Source: Valencia hispanica (Eukaryota > Chordata > Actinopteri > Cyprinodontiformes > Valenciidae). From it: DNA of 64,000 bases. The notes under the pieces were generated by a model, which was not told the DNA's origin, searched no databases, and saw nothing but the letters and a program-made list of their open reading frames with translations. The stretch lies in assembly GCA_963556495.2 (NCBI GenBank), contig OY747712.1, positions 52,942,069-53,006,068 of the forward strand, in the 5' to 3' direction. Positions 44,906 through 55,930 of the stretch are shown here, one piece after another (within the stretch, counting starts at the first letter, position 1; every line of letters begins with the position of its first letter). The translations under genes were made by a program, and so were the position numbers.

Positions 44906-45372
44906 AGTGGTGCATTCAGGAGCTGCTTGAAAAAGTGGATTCACCACCATTCCACAAAATATTAATTGACCTAAACAGTGGTTGGTCATTTTGTATCATT
45001 TTTATCAGACCAGATATCTTCATAGCTAAAACAGTGTTGAGAAAGCAAGATGTATACAGTCTTCAGCTTTGTGTTCTTTAAAATGTTTCAGACAGACAGA
45101 CGTCTATGCTTCATAAATGTCTGCCCTGAAAGACTAAATGCAGAATGTTTTACCATCTATACACAGTCTTCTGCAAAACTATTCATACTCTTGCATTTTT
45201 TATTTCCAGTCACTAACCAAACAAAGTATCACATAATCATCAAGTGAAGGAAAACTAACAATTGTTTACCATACAGAATCTGAAAAGTGGGGAGTGCATA
45301 TGTAATGAGCTCCTCTCAGTAGCCTACTGTGTAGAACCATGTTTTGCTGCGATTATAGCTGCCAGTCTTTAA

Positions 45373-46411
45373 AGAGTAACTAAACCCCAAAATAACTTTT
45401 TTTTGCTTCTAAACTGTATAAATGGGTCTTTACCAATGCAATCTTTCAGTTTCTGGGATTTTTTTTTACATTTTGGTGTAAACTTGTTTAAATCAACACT
45501 TTTTGGTCTAAAAGTGTCTTAGTGCTGCCCTCTTAGGGTTGAACTGTGGCTCCTGCATTTGAATTTTGTGATTGGTGGAGAGCGGTACATCTTTATGTCA
45601 CAGGCCTTGACTGTGTCACTGCAGTCATGGTCTCACAGACACGCCCCGTGGGTTTGGGTATAAAACTATCAGACACACTCTCCTCGTGGCGAGTTTGGAG
45701 TTGGATTGCGTTTTTCAGGTTACCATTATTATCACATTAGCACTTAGTTAGCATAGCTAACATACTGTTTTGAACGTTAGCCTATGTTAGCATTACCACT
45801 CAGAGACCGGATCCATCCTGTCTCTCTCTCTCCCTCAGCAGCAGCGCCAGCCCTGAGCCAGCGGCTCGAATTGATACGGCTCACGGCCGCTGGGCTCCAT
45901 AAAGCCTCCCTCTACCTCCGGTGACGATGGAGGAGATCCGCTGGCTCAGGGCGCCGAGTCAGCGCTGCCTGAGGTTGGTGCTGCTGAGGCAGAGGGAGAC
46001 AGGAGTCCAGTCTCTGAGTGGTGATGCTAACATAGGCTAACATTCAAAACAGTATGTTAGCTATGCTAACTAAATGCTAATGTGATAATAATGGTAACCT
46101 GAAAAACACAATCCAACTCCAAACTCGCCACGAGTCGAGTGTGTCTGAGAGAAACCCACGGGGCGTGTCTGTGAGACCATGCCTGTGACGTGAAGATGTA
46201 CGGCTCTCCACCAATCACAAAATTCAAATGCAGTAGCCACCGTTCAACCCTAAGAGGGCAGCACTAAGACGTTTTTAGACCATAAAGTGTAGAATTAAAC
46301 AAGTTTACACCAAAATGTAAAAAAATCCCCAGAAACTGAAAGATTGCATTGGTAAAGACCCATTTATACAGTTTATAGGCAAAAAAAGTTGTTTTGGGGT
46401 TTAGTTACTCT
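45373..46411. mobile_element. palindromic TTAA-flanked element, about 440-bp arms
   Basis: The left arm (45373 to about 45815) is the near-perfect reverse complement of the right arm (about 46010-46411). The ends are AGAGTAACTAAACCCC and GGGGTTTAGTTACTCT, with TTAA outside at 45369-45372 and 46412-46415. The centre, about 190 bases, is GC-rich and itself partly palindromic (CCTCAGCAGCAG / CTGCTGAGG). Very long inverted arms in a TTAA element suggest a folded piggyBac-type derivative. No transposase. Confidence 0.88.
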
Positions 46412-46820
46412 TTAAGTGAGAAAAAGCATTTTGGAACTCATTCTCCTAATCTGGCAGCAGTCCATTTGCTTTAGTTTAGCATAAATAATCAAAGTGAATG
46501 TTAACAGCTAGCGTTGTGTGCAAAAGTCATACAAATTACTCAGTAATGATTCTAATTATTTCTGGTGACCTCAATAATCATATCGATTGCATACAGTGGA
46601 GCAAAAAAGTATTTGCCAGCCACCGATTGTAAAAATTGTCCCACTTAAAAAATGAGAAGTCTGTAATTTTCATCATAGTTACACTTCAACTGTGAGAGAC
46701 AATGTAAAAAAAGAAAATCCAGGAAATCACATTGTATGATTTGTAAATTATTTATTTGTATAATGGTACAGAAAATAAGTATTTATTTAAATAAGTATAT
46801 CTCCGTGTTTGGTAAGTAGA

Positions 46821-47190
46821 ACCAAACACGGAGAAGCAGTTTTCAGTTTCTATGCTCCTCTAATCTGGAACAAACTTCCAGTCAACTGCAAAGCTGCTGA
46901 AACACTGAGTTCTTTTAAATCACAACTAAAAACGTATCTGTTTAGAGCTCCCTTTGAGTTATGCTTTGTTGTATCATGTTTTATGTTTGCTTCTTGCTGT
47001 TTTTACATTGTATACTTTGTAATGCCTTGATGTATCTGAGTATGCTTCTTGCTTTATTGCTGTTTTTACTTAATATGCTTAGTCTGTGTTTTACTGCCAT
47101 TTTTATTTGAGCTCTTAATCATGTAAAGCACCTTGAATCACCTTGTTATTGAAAGTGTGCTATACAAATAAAATTGCTTTGCCTTTTTAG
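46821..47190 (+). mobile_element. CR1/L2-type LINE 3' fragment
   Basis: Encodes SRTKHGEAVFSFYAPLIW then NKLPVNCKAAETLSSFKSQL, typical of the LINE ORF2 end, then a 3' UTR with GTAAAGCACCTTGAATCACC and GTGCTATACAAATAAAATTG. Its 5' start is a perfect 13-bp hairpin with 46801-46813. It differs from the L2 copy at 29954. Confidence 0.8.
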
Positions 47191-47234
47191 TAAATAACAA
47201 AAGTTCAACTTAATCCTTTGTAATGTAACCTTGG

Positions 47235-47731
47235 TTTATACCAAAGAGTTCTATGTTGGGTCTCATCTGACCACATAACATACTTCCAATCCTCCACTGA
47301 ATCATCCAGATGGGCTCTGAGAAACTTTAGACGGGCCTGGACATGTGCTGGCTTAAGCAGGGGGACCTTTTGAGCACTGCAGGATTTTAATCCATGATGC
47401 AGCTCTCCAGTGTGTTACTAATAGCAACCTTTGTTACTGTGGTCCCAGCTCTCTCCAGGTCATTAACCAGTTCCCCCCGTGTAGTTCTGGGCTGTTTCCT
47501 CACCGTTCTCTAGATCATGCGTTCCCCACCAGGGGAGATCTTGCATGGAGCCCCAGTTTGAGGGAGATTGTCAGTGATCTTGTATTTATTCAATTTTCTA
47601 ATATTTGCTCCAACAGTTGATCTCTTCTCACCAAGCTGCTTGCCTATTGTAGATCGGCTCATCCCAGTCTGGACAATCAGGTGGACAATCTTGTCCCTGG
47701 TGTCCTTGGACAGCTCTCTGGTTTTGGTCAT
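47235..47731 (-). pseudogene. Tc1-like transposase N-terminal part
   Basis: Starts at ATG 47731 ([18 protein letters not shown]) with the helix-turn-helix ([16 protein letters not shown]) and [13 protein letters not shown] stop follows at 47510, but similarity continues to the WSDET segment (first catalytic D) near 47265. The second D and the E are missing. It cannot act. Confidence 0.88.
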
Positions 47732-48128
47732 GGTGGAGGTTGGAGTCTGACTGTTTGAAGGTGTGGACAGGTGTCTTTTATACAGATAACAATTTCAAAC
47801 AGGTGCCATTAATACAGGTAACTAGTGGAGGATAGAAGAGCTTCTTAAAGAAGTAGTAACAGGTCTGTGAAGGCCAGAATTCTTGCTTGTTTGTAGGTGC
47901 TAAAATTTAGCACCTAGTTGGTGTACTTGGCAGCTAAATACTTATTTTCTGCACCATTATACAAATAAATTCTATAAAAATCTTACAATGTGATTTCCTG
48001 GATTTTTCTTTTACATTCTGTCTCTCGCAGTTGAAGTGTACCTACAAGAAAATTTCAGACCTCTCATCTTTTTAGGTGTAACAACTTGCACAATTGGTGG
48101 CTGCTAAATACTTTTTTGCTCCACTGTA

Positions 48129-48694
48129 CATTGTCTTTGCTAAGCTAAAGCAAACGGACCGCTGCCAGATAAGGAGAAAGACTTGGCTAGGCACAGAATG
48201 CATTTTCTCACTTTATCTAACTCTGGGGAATATAGCAACAGACTAAATTTCACTTAGGGGTGGAATATCGCTTTAAATTGCTGCATGTCTAGGGTCCACC
48301 CACCGTCCAGGTATTAATTGCCTCCAACAGGTTTACTTCCAGTTATGCCTTGTAATTATCTCAGCCATCTTTCCATCAACTCTGACCAGCTCAACTGTCC
48401 CTGCTGAAGAAAAACATCCCTGCTCATATGCTGCTGCTACCATGCTTCACCATGAGGAAGGTATTAAGGGTGATGTGCAATGTTAATTTTCTGCTACACA
48501 TAATTTTGTGCATGTCTGCACTTTGACTTAAGAGTGACCAGCGACTGGTCAAGTGACTGTTTAATCCATCTATCCATTAATGCAGCTCTCCAAAAGAGCG
48601 CTCTCAGATGTTCAAAAGTTTGAGATAGTGTTTTCTAACAGCTTTAAACTTCCCCAGCTTCCCCTCAGACTTGTCTGCTGGGTTCCTCGGTTTC
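48129..48694. other. intronic DNA, nothing recognised
   Basis: No bounded element or exon recognised. Confidence 0.4.
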
Positions 48695-48697
48695 CAT

Positions 48698-49240
48698 AGA
48701 CGCGTTTCCACTATCATAACTTCAAGGTCATTTGACCGGACCTTCCCAATATGCGTGTCTCCACTCCATTGGGCTGGGCCGACAGGGCCGTTTTTGGAGC
48801 CATTTACGAAACCAAAGGAGCACCTGTATGGGAATATGTGCTTAGAATGGCCCGATCGAGTCACTGGGTGGGATCTTTGGTTAAGTCATGCTGATTGGTT
48901 GTAATTCAAAAGGGAAATGATCAGACATTGCCAAACAACAGGCTTTGTAAAAATAAAGAGTTGCTGAAGAAGCAGTTTATAACAACAACAAAAAGAAACT
49001 CAGCAACCATCTCTGCTTCTTCCCCATCTCTTATTTCTGCTACTCTGGGCGCCTTATGGCTCTGATCAGTGACGCTACTCGCTGCTGAAACAGTCATGAT
49101 ACGCAGATGTCTTTAGCTTATTCCTTGAAGGGCCGATTGTGTATGGAGACACGGCGGCTGAGAGCTGCAGGTTAAGAGATTACCTCGCCAGAAAAGATCT
49201 GGTTAAATTACCCTGAAGTTACGATAGTGGAAACACGCCT
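48698..49240. mobile_element. short DNA transposon with 3-bp CAT duplication
   Basis: Ends AGACGCGTTTCCACTATCAT and GATAGTGGAAACACGCCT are inverted, and the arms match for about 40 bases (ACTTCAAGGTCATTTGACC against GTTAAATTACCCTGAAGT). CAT is repeated outside at 48695-48697 and 49241-49243. A 3-bp duplication suits the PIF/Harbinger group. No coding region. Confidence 0.65.
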
Positions 49241-49689
49241 CATAATGCCGTTTCCTCACAAACGAACTTCTGAGGCCTTCATAGAACAAATGGATTTAAA
49301 TTGAAATTAATTTACACACAGGTCAAGAAAATTTACTAATTAGGAGACTTCTGATCTTAGTTGGTTGTTCTCAATTTTATCTAAGGGTATTAGAGTACAG
49401 AGGGCTAAAGAAATGTGCATGCAACACGACAATATGTTTTTAAGCTGTAAAATATGTGAAAACAATGCACCGTCTTCAATGTACGTTCGTGGATGTAACA
49501 AGGTAAAACCTGAATAATTAGGCCTAACTGACAGCAAAGACCTTGAGTGAACGTCACCCCAGAGTTAATTACAGCAATGAACCAATAAACAAAACTGTAG
49601 ATAGTCAACAAGATGGTCTAGGCTACCTTCTTCTTGAAGTTATCAAATATAGATTTTCCATGCCTGAACCACCCTTGAAACACAGCAAG

Positions 49690-50383
49690 GATTTTAAACA
49701 TAACTAATAAGTTTAACTACATTTTAGCTAACAAATCAGGCAAGCATTTGGGATTAATAGTTCAAAGAGTAACAACTCAATCTATACATTTACAAGAGGA
49801 GAAATCAGACGACATAATCAGAAATACGGATATAATTAATAAAAAATTCAAGCAGTTTTACGAACAAATGTATACATCGCAGGTTAAAGATGAGGACTCA
49901 GGACCATTCCTTAAGTCAAATAAATGTAAACATTTATCAGAACAACAAAAGGAAGACGTCCGGATAGTTTTTACTTGTTCAGAGATTGAGTTGGCAATAA
50001 AGGCATTTCCGCAAAAGAAATCACCAGGAGTAGATGGTCTTCCGGCAGAGTTTTACTCAACATTTTGGCCAAAAATTTGCTCTTTATTCCTGGAAGTTGT
50101 AAACTCATTTATTAACCAACGGAAGCTACCTGAAACTATGTATCTCTCAACCATCTCTGTCCTACCACAACCAGGCCGTGAATGCAATAAACCATCTGAT
50201 TTCCGACCCATTAGTTTGATAAACTGCGACAAGAAAACCATAACTATAGTAATACATAATAGATTGGCATTGATATTGCCCACTATTATTCATCATAATC
50301 AGGCAGGATTTATACCTGGTAGAGACCTAAGAACTAACGTAAGAACCTGTATATCTTTAACTCAATATGCAAAAAAAAAATAA
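49690..50383 (+). pseudogene. L1/Tx1-type reverse transcriptase, first part
   Basis: An open frame from the truncation point (NYILANKSGKHLGLI, before 49748) through INNKKFKQFYEQMYT-like linker, then RT motifs: KKSPGVDGLPAEFYSTFW, LISLINCDKKT-like and HHNQAGFIPGRDLRTNVRT. It stops in an A-run at 50374-50384. The next RT motifs continue out of frame at 50395 (MAVDAEKAFDRLEW). The A-run looks like a replication or sequencing slip. Confidence 0.85.
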
Positions 50384-51634
50384 GGTAAACATGTCTTTGA
50401 TGGCGGTCGATGCTGAAAAAGCATTCGACCGTCTTGAATGGGCATACCTGTATAAAGTGCTCGAAACATTTGATTTTCCTGTAGAATTTATTAATATGGT
50501 GCGAATCTCATAAAAATCATATAAAAGTTCTTTTTAAGCCGCGTACTGCTCAAGGCCGCCCGTTGTCACCGGCACTGTTTGCCTCAGCAATCGAACCAAT
50601 GGCAGAGAAAATTAGACAGACAGAAATATATCTGGAATCACCATAGGCAAAAATGAATACAAAGTAAGTTCATTTGCAGACGATTTGTTGTTATATTTAA
50701 GTAATGTTGACACTTCTGTCCCAAGAGTAACTGAAATAAAGGGCCAATTTTCAAAGATATCAGGCTATAAAATAAATATGGGCAAAACTGAAATCATGGC
50801 CATTGGTCAAAAGCAAAAAAAAAACTGGTTCGATTTAAACAATTTCAGGTTCAATGCAATAAAATAACTTGGTTGCTATATTAGTGCAAATAAAAAACAA
50901 TTATACAAAAATAATGAATAAAATAAAAAAATAATAATTTAAACAGAGTCTGAATAATTATAGAGATCTCAAGTTAAATTTAATTGGTAGAATAAATCTG
51001 ATAAAGATGTGGCTTCCTAAATTTACAGTGTTTCCCCTAAATAGACTTAGCTGTGGCGCCGCGGCTACATTTTCAGCGCCATGGCAAAAAAATGCTAAAA
51101 ATAAATTATTTTACTGGGACGAGGTGATTATTTCTTAATCTCCTCCTGAGGAAGCAGCGGTTCTCTACTGTCAGAGATCTGCACGTGATCAAAGCGTGCC
51201 AAGAGGCGTGGGAGGGGGCATAACTGATCCTCGTTCAGTCTCGTTATGTGAAGGTTGAGCGCATCATACAAGAATAAAATGATGAGAGAAGGTAGCTGTG
51301 GTTAAATTGCTTTTTGATTTTACAAGTTAAACAGGCATTTCGGCAAAGATATTGATGAGCAGGGCTCATGATTGTATTTTTAAGTAATTGGCTGTAGCCA
51401 TTGACTGGTAAGGCCGTAGCTACGGTTGCCAACCATCCCGTAAAAAACGGAATTGTCCCTTATTCACAGAAAATATTATGCGTTCTGTATTGAGGTGAAA
51501 AGGAACGCAGTTTCTCGCGTACTTCAGCTACAAGGAAAAAAAGACAAAAAGGTGGAGTTATTCTGTGTCTTTAAGCTGTGCAGCTGCCTTTTCTTCTATC
51601 ATTTTCTCATCCTCCCTCTCCTGTTGCTCATTCA

Positions 51635-52177
51635 ATCATGAAACTCACCATATATATGCTCCCAATTGGTAGAATCATTAGACAGCATGGGATAAATTTC
51701 CACAGCTATGCCGATGATACACAACTAGATTTATCCATAAATCCTGATGAACCCAGTCAGTTAGGTAGATTACAGGCATGTCTGGAAGACATTAAAACAT
51801 GGATGACCCTAAACGTTTTGCTTTTAAATTCTGACAAGACAGAAGTTTCTGTCTTTGGACCAGAAGTTCTTAAACAGAAACTGATTAGTCAATCACTTCA
51901 TCTGGATGGCATTAAATTGGCCCCCAGTAATAACGTAAAGAACCTCGGCGTTATTTTTGACCAAGACTTGACATTTAAATCCCATATTAAACAGGTTTCT
52001 AGGATTTCCTTCTTTCACCTCCGGAATATTGCTAAAATGAGAAACCTCCTGTCCAGGAGTGATGCTGAGAAACTAGTCCATGCATTTTTTACCTCAAGGC
52101 TGGACTACTGTAATTCTTTACTATCAGGAAGTCCACAAAATGCCATTAAAAGCCTTCAGTTGATCCAAAATGCGTAG
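51635..52177 (+). pseudogene. L2-type reverse transcriptase, middle part
   Basis: The frame has YMLPIGRIIRQHG, then FHSYADDTQLDLS (YADD catalytic motif), DIKTWMTLNVLLLNSDKTEV, NNVKNLGVIFDQDLTFKSHI and LDYCNSLLSGSPQNAI. It ends at the deletion point. The upstream fingers and endonuclease are absent by truncation. Confidence 0.9.
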
Positions 52178-52850
52178 TTATGCTGCTATAGGCTTAGACT
52201 GCTGGAGGACAGACTTACCAATTTTCTTCACTCTGCTACTTCCTTTTCTCCTACTACTCTCCAGTTGTATTACAGTACATTCTGTTATTTCGACTGTTAA
52301 CTTTGTTTTCTCTCTGTGTTTTTCTCTCCATAGAAGATATACCTGGTCTGGTATCCTGCTCTGCTGCAATGCCCTGTTGGACGGGGGGCATCGACTGGGA
52401 TGATCCTCCCAGTAACTGAACATCCACTGTGTCATGTTATTAACTTTTTACTTTCTGTAACATAGAAAGTTCTCTTATATCAGATCTTCTGCTCCTTCTG
52501 TGTTTCTGCTCTGTCTTCTCAAACCCCCAGACGGTCGTGGCAGATGGCCGCTCCTACTGAGCCTGGTTCTGTTGGAGGTTTCTTCCTGTTAAAGGGGAGT
52601 TTTTCCTCTCGACCGTCGCTACATGCTTGCTCAGTATGAGGGATTGCTGAAGGATTGCTGTGGTTGGAAAGTCTGCATCAACGGGGCCCAACCTCACGCC
52701 AATGACTGACGCAATCTGCTGGGATTCCTTAAATAGGAAACTTTTTAACTGATTGGAATGTTTGTATAAATGTATTGAAAGGACTTCTTGTTAAGCGCCT
52801 TGAGATGACATCTGTTGTGAATCGGCGCTATATAAATAAACTGAATTGAA
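51640..52850 (+). mobile_element. L2-type LINE with internal deletion, inside hAT-B
   Basis: Nearly the same as the copy at 29954-31227, but extending further 5' and missing about 410 bases near 52172 (joining TCCAAAATG to GTAGTTATGC). Ends ATAAATAAACTGAATTGAA. Confidence 0.85.
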
Positions 52851-53512
52851 ACTGATCAATGATCAGCTGAAGGGCTTTTCTGTCGGAAGTCCCGTCTCTC
52901 GCTCTCATTTATCGCCCACTTTTCACAAAAAGAGGAAACCAGCGGATGTTGCGCTAAACAACAGCAGCACGTTTAATAACCTAGGCTCTAGCAAATTTTT
53001 GGGAAGGGGCCAGTTAGGGCATTAACAGGGAAAGGGGGGCACAAATACATACTTTTCTTTCTTATTCTCATTTAAAATGTCTAGTTTTTAATAAATAATT
53101 ATATGAATCTTACAACTAAAGTGGCCATCTGTTAAATGTATAGAAATCCATTATCTTATATAGTAAATATTAAGTCTAATATGTATCCCAGTAAGCTGTA
53201 GTACTTTTTCCTTTGGGAAGGTACCATCTGTGCAGTCTGCAAGTCTTTTGAAGAAAGATGTTGAATCCATTTAATTATTGTAGAAAAAAAATTGATTTGT
53301 GTCTATTTGTTTTACACGTTTATTAAATTAAAGTCGATTACGTCGATTAAGCATCATGAGGCGGAGGGTGGTTCCTTATTTTATTTGCTGGGAGTTGGCA
53401 ACCCTAGCCGTAGCACTAAACTAGACTAGTGAAGTTGACCCTTGCTTAAACAGTGTTGCCACAGTAACGAACGCTTTCCGCGCCACATTTTATCATCGTT
53501 TTGTGTCACTGG

Positions 53513-54306
53513 TAGGCATTGGCGGGTATGAGATTCTGATGGTATGATAACCGTGGGCAAAACTAACACGGTTTCACTGTATTATGATTACAGCTCTAAA
53601 ATGTGTATTTTGAATGTCTGTATTTTTTTCTTTAAGGAAAAAACACTTTTTAGTGAGGTAGATATGGTAACTAACTAGCATGCTAAGATAAATCATCATT
53701 AGCATGCTAGTTATCATTATCTGCCTCAATTAAAAAAAGTTACCTAAGGACAGAGATGAAGATCAGATATGGTAGTTACCGTATCTGCCAAGGTAACAAG
53801 CTCATTTCACTAATGTCAGTCGCTAATACGCTCGTTCATTTCAAGACAACATTAACTTAACCTTGAATTTAGCATACAACGATGGGTGGTGCTCCCAAAC
53901 ATGCGCCATCATATGCGATGTATTGTCTCCTCGGGCTGCCACTGTTCTCAAGCACGTTTTGCACGTCGGGTGACCTTCTTCTTCCAAGCCGTGAACGTCT
54001 GGCTTTTTACGGTAGCCGAAGTATTCCCAAACATCCGCTTAGAGACGGTGGGAAAAGTTCAGTCATCACACAGCCTGCAGCGCTTCACAACAAACGCAGG
54101 TGTCCGGGGGGGCGGGGCACGCTTCATGCTGCAGCTTCATGAGAGATCCATCTCTCATCGTCTCTCCCTGACGAGACGTCACATATAAAATCTAAATATA
54201 AACGCTTATACTGCAGGGATGGTATGATGGAAAATTTTAGTGGTTTTGAAACCTTGACTTTTTCATACCACGGTATACCTTGAAACCGGTAACCGGCCCA
54301 TGCCTA
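53513..54306. mobile_element. hAT-C, inserted in hAT-A
   Basis: Ends TAGGCATTGGCGGGTATG and CCGGTAACCGGCCCATGCCTA, flanked by GTCACTGG at 53505-53512 and 54307-54314 (perfect 8 bp). 794 bp. A hairpin (ACTAGCATGCTAA / TTAGCATGCTAGT) lies near 53670-53715. Confidence 0.88.
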
Positions 54307-54799
54307 GTCACTGGTTACAATTTCAGATGAGATTGCTCAAGTATTTTTCAAAAAAACGAAAGGCATATGAGGAAGAGAGGTCCAGTCAGGTAAAAGAACA
54401 CTAGGGTCATGCCGGATACTTTAACAATGTCAACAGTTCTGTTATCTACCTCTTTTTAGATTTATTTTTGTTGTATGCTGTTTAAGCTGAGAACATGTGC
54501 CTTTATTGTTGTTGTTGCAGTTAAGTGAGAGTGGTGTGTTCATAATAAAACGTTGACATCAAGTTGAGGTAAGTGTCATAACTCCACGCATACACATCCG
54601 TGGTGCAGCAGTCCCGGTCGGTCTCAACCCCCACCCCCCAGCCGGTGTAGCACCACAACTACAAAAATTTCTAGGGGAAACCCTAAATTTATATATGTAT
54701 TCCTGTGCATACCGCTGACACCACCTAAGTTATTTTTTTAAGGAAGTAAACTCAATAATGTCATTCTTCATTTGGGCTGGGTAAACACTAAGAATAAAA

Positions 54800-55132
54800 A
54801 TGAAACTTCTGTCTTACCCTGAGCAGGAAGGAGGGTTAAACCTCCCCAATATGGAATTGTATCAGATAGCAACTCAGATGTTTTATATCAATCGTATTAT
54901 TAATAACACCAATGAAGACCTGTCGCTAGACATTGAAAATCAACAATTACAACCAAAATCTATATTATCCAGCCTATTTGCCAAGCTAAAAGTAAAGAAG
55001 GATAACTTTGTTATTAATAATACGTTAAAGATGTGGGAAAAACTTAAACAACTGCTAGGAGTAGAAATAGTTACCTCATTACATGTTAAGATGTGGAACA
55101 ACCAATCAATTAAAATCCAGGGTGCTACAACA
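54800..55132 (+). pseudogene. L1/Tx1-type LINE C-terminal part
   Basis: Reads MKLLSYPEQEGGLNLPNM, then LYQIATQMFYINRII, LSLDIENQQLQ and MWEKLKQLLGVEIVTSLH. The GGLNLPNxxLYxxA motif marks the region after the RT thumb in L1/Tx1 elements. The final three residues come from an inserted L2 tail that begins at about 55133. Similarity continues after that insertion at 55930. Confidence 0.85.
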
Positions 55133-55930
55133 CCCTCAGTATGAGGGATTGCTGAAGGATTGCTGTGGTTGGAAAGTCTGTATCAACGGGGCCCAACCTC
55201 ACGCCAATGACTGACGCAATCTGCTGGGATTCCTTGAATAGGTATCTTTTTAACTAGGGATGTTCGATATTGGCTTTTTTACTAATATCCGATATAGCCT
55301 AACTCATAATTACCGATACCGATATAAACCGATACCGATATGTGGGGACCCTCCCTCATAAAAAATTAAAACTACTAAACCATTTTAGGTAACTACAATG
55401 ACAGATCTTGTATCATGCATACTTGAGCTTTAAACATCTAGAAAATGTAATTACTACAATTTTAGTTAGACAATAGAAAAAGGTGCCATTTTTATATTGT
55501 CTTCAAAAGTAGCATAAACACATTCTCACACAGAATACTGACAAAGGCCCACCACATAGGCCAAATTACTACTTTTAGAAAATGAAAACAACATTATACC
55601 TTTATAGCAGTGAGGTAAAGTGGAAACAACTGAAACAAGATTAAAAAATACATTACTACAATATTTTGACATTTTGAGAGAGAGAAGAAGTAGCTGAAGA
55701 GTTTGATATATAATAGGTGGATGGTGTGGAAAAGTCATTAAAAATTAAAACCGATACCGATAATTTCTGATATTACATTTTAATGCCAATATCGGCCGAT
55801 AATGACTTTAGACCGATAATATCGGACATCTCTATTTTTAACTGATTGGAATGTTTGTATAAATGTATTGAAATGACTTCTTGTTAAGAGCCTTGAGATG
55901 ACATCTGTTGTGAATCGGCGCTATAGAAAT
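55133..55930 (+). mobile_element. L2-type LINE 3' tail, in L1, split by hAT-D
   Basis: CTCAGTATGAGGGATTGCTG to AATAGGTATC at 55133-55254, then GATTGGAATGTTTGTATAAA to ATAGAAATAAAATAAATTG after the hAT-D insertion. Same family as 30990-31227. Confidence 0.85.
55255..55834. mobile_element. hAT-D short element inside the L2 tail
   Basis: Ends TAGGGATGTTCGATAT and ATATCGGACATCTCTA, flanked by TTTTTAAC at 55247-55254 and 55835-55842 (perfect 8 bp). 580 bp, rich in CCGATACCGATA-type repeats near both ends. No coding region. Confidence 0.92.

Larger units (their letters stand above)
46594..48126 (-). mobile_element. Tc1-like transposon, internally deleted, with LINE tail inside
   Basis: Ends CAGTGGAGCAAAAAAGTATT and AATACTTTTTTGCTCCACTG are perfect inverted repeats, with TA at 46592-46593 and 48127-48128. 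The transposase runs on the minus strand and is cut after the first catalytic region. The missing half is occupied by a LINE 3' fragment (46821-47190). Confidence 0.92.
51421..53406. mobile_element. hAT-B, inserted in hAT-A
   Basis: Ends TACGGTTGCCAACC and GTTGGCAACCCTA, flanked by GCCGTAGC at 51413-51420 and 53407-53414 (perfect 8 bp). It carries an L2-type LINE insertion at about 51640-52850. No transposase is recognised. Confidence 0.88.
51026..54683. mobile_element. hAT-A, inserted in the L1 element
   Basis: Ends CAGTGTTTCCCCTA and TAGGGGAAACCC, flanked by TAAATTTA at 51018-51025 and 54684-54691 (perfect 8 bp). 3,658 bp including two further hATs and an L2 piece. Removing it rejoins the LINE. 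Confidence 0.9.
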
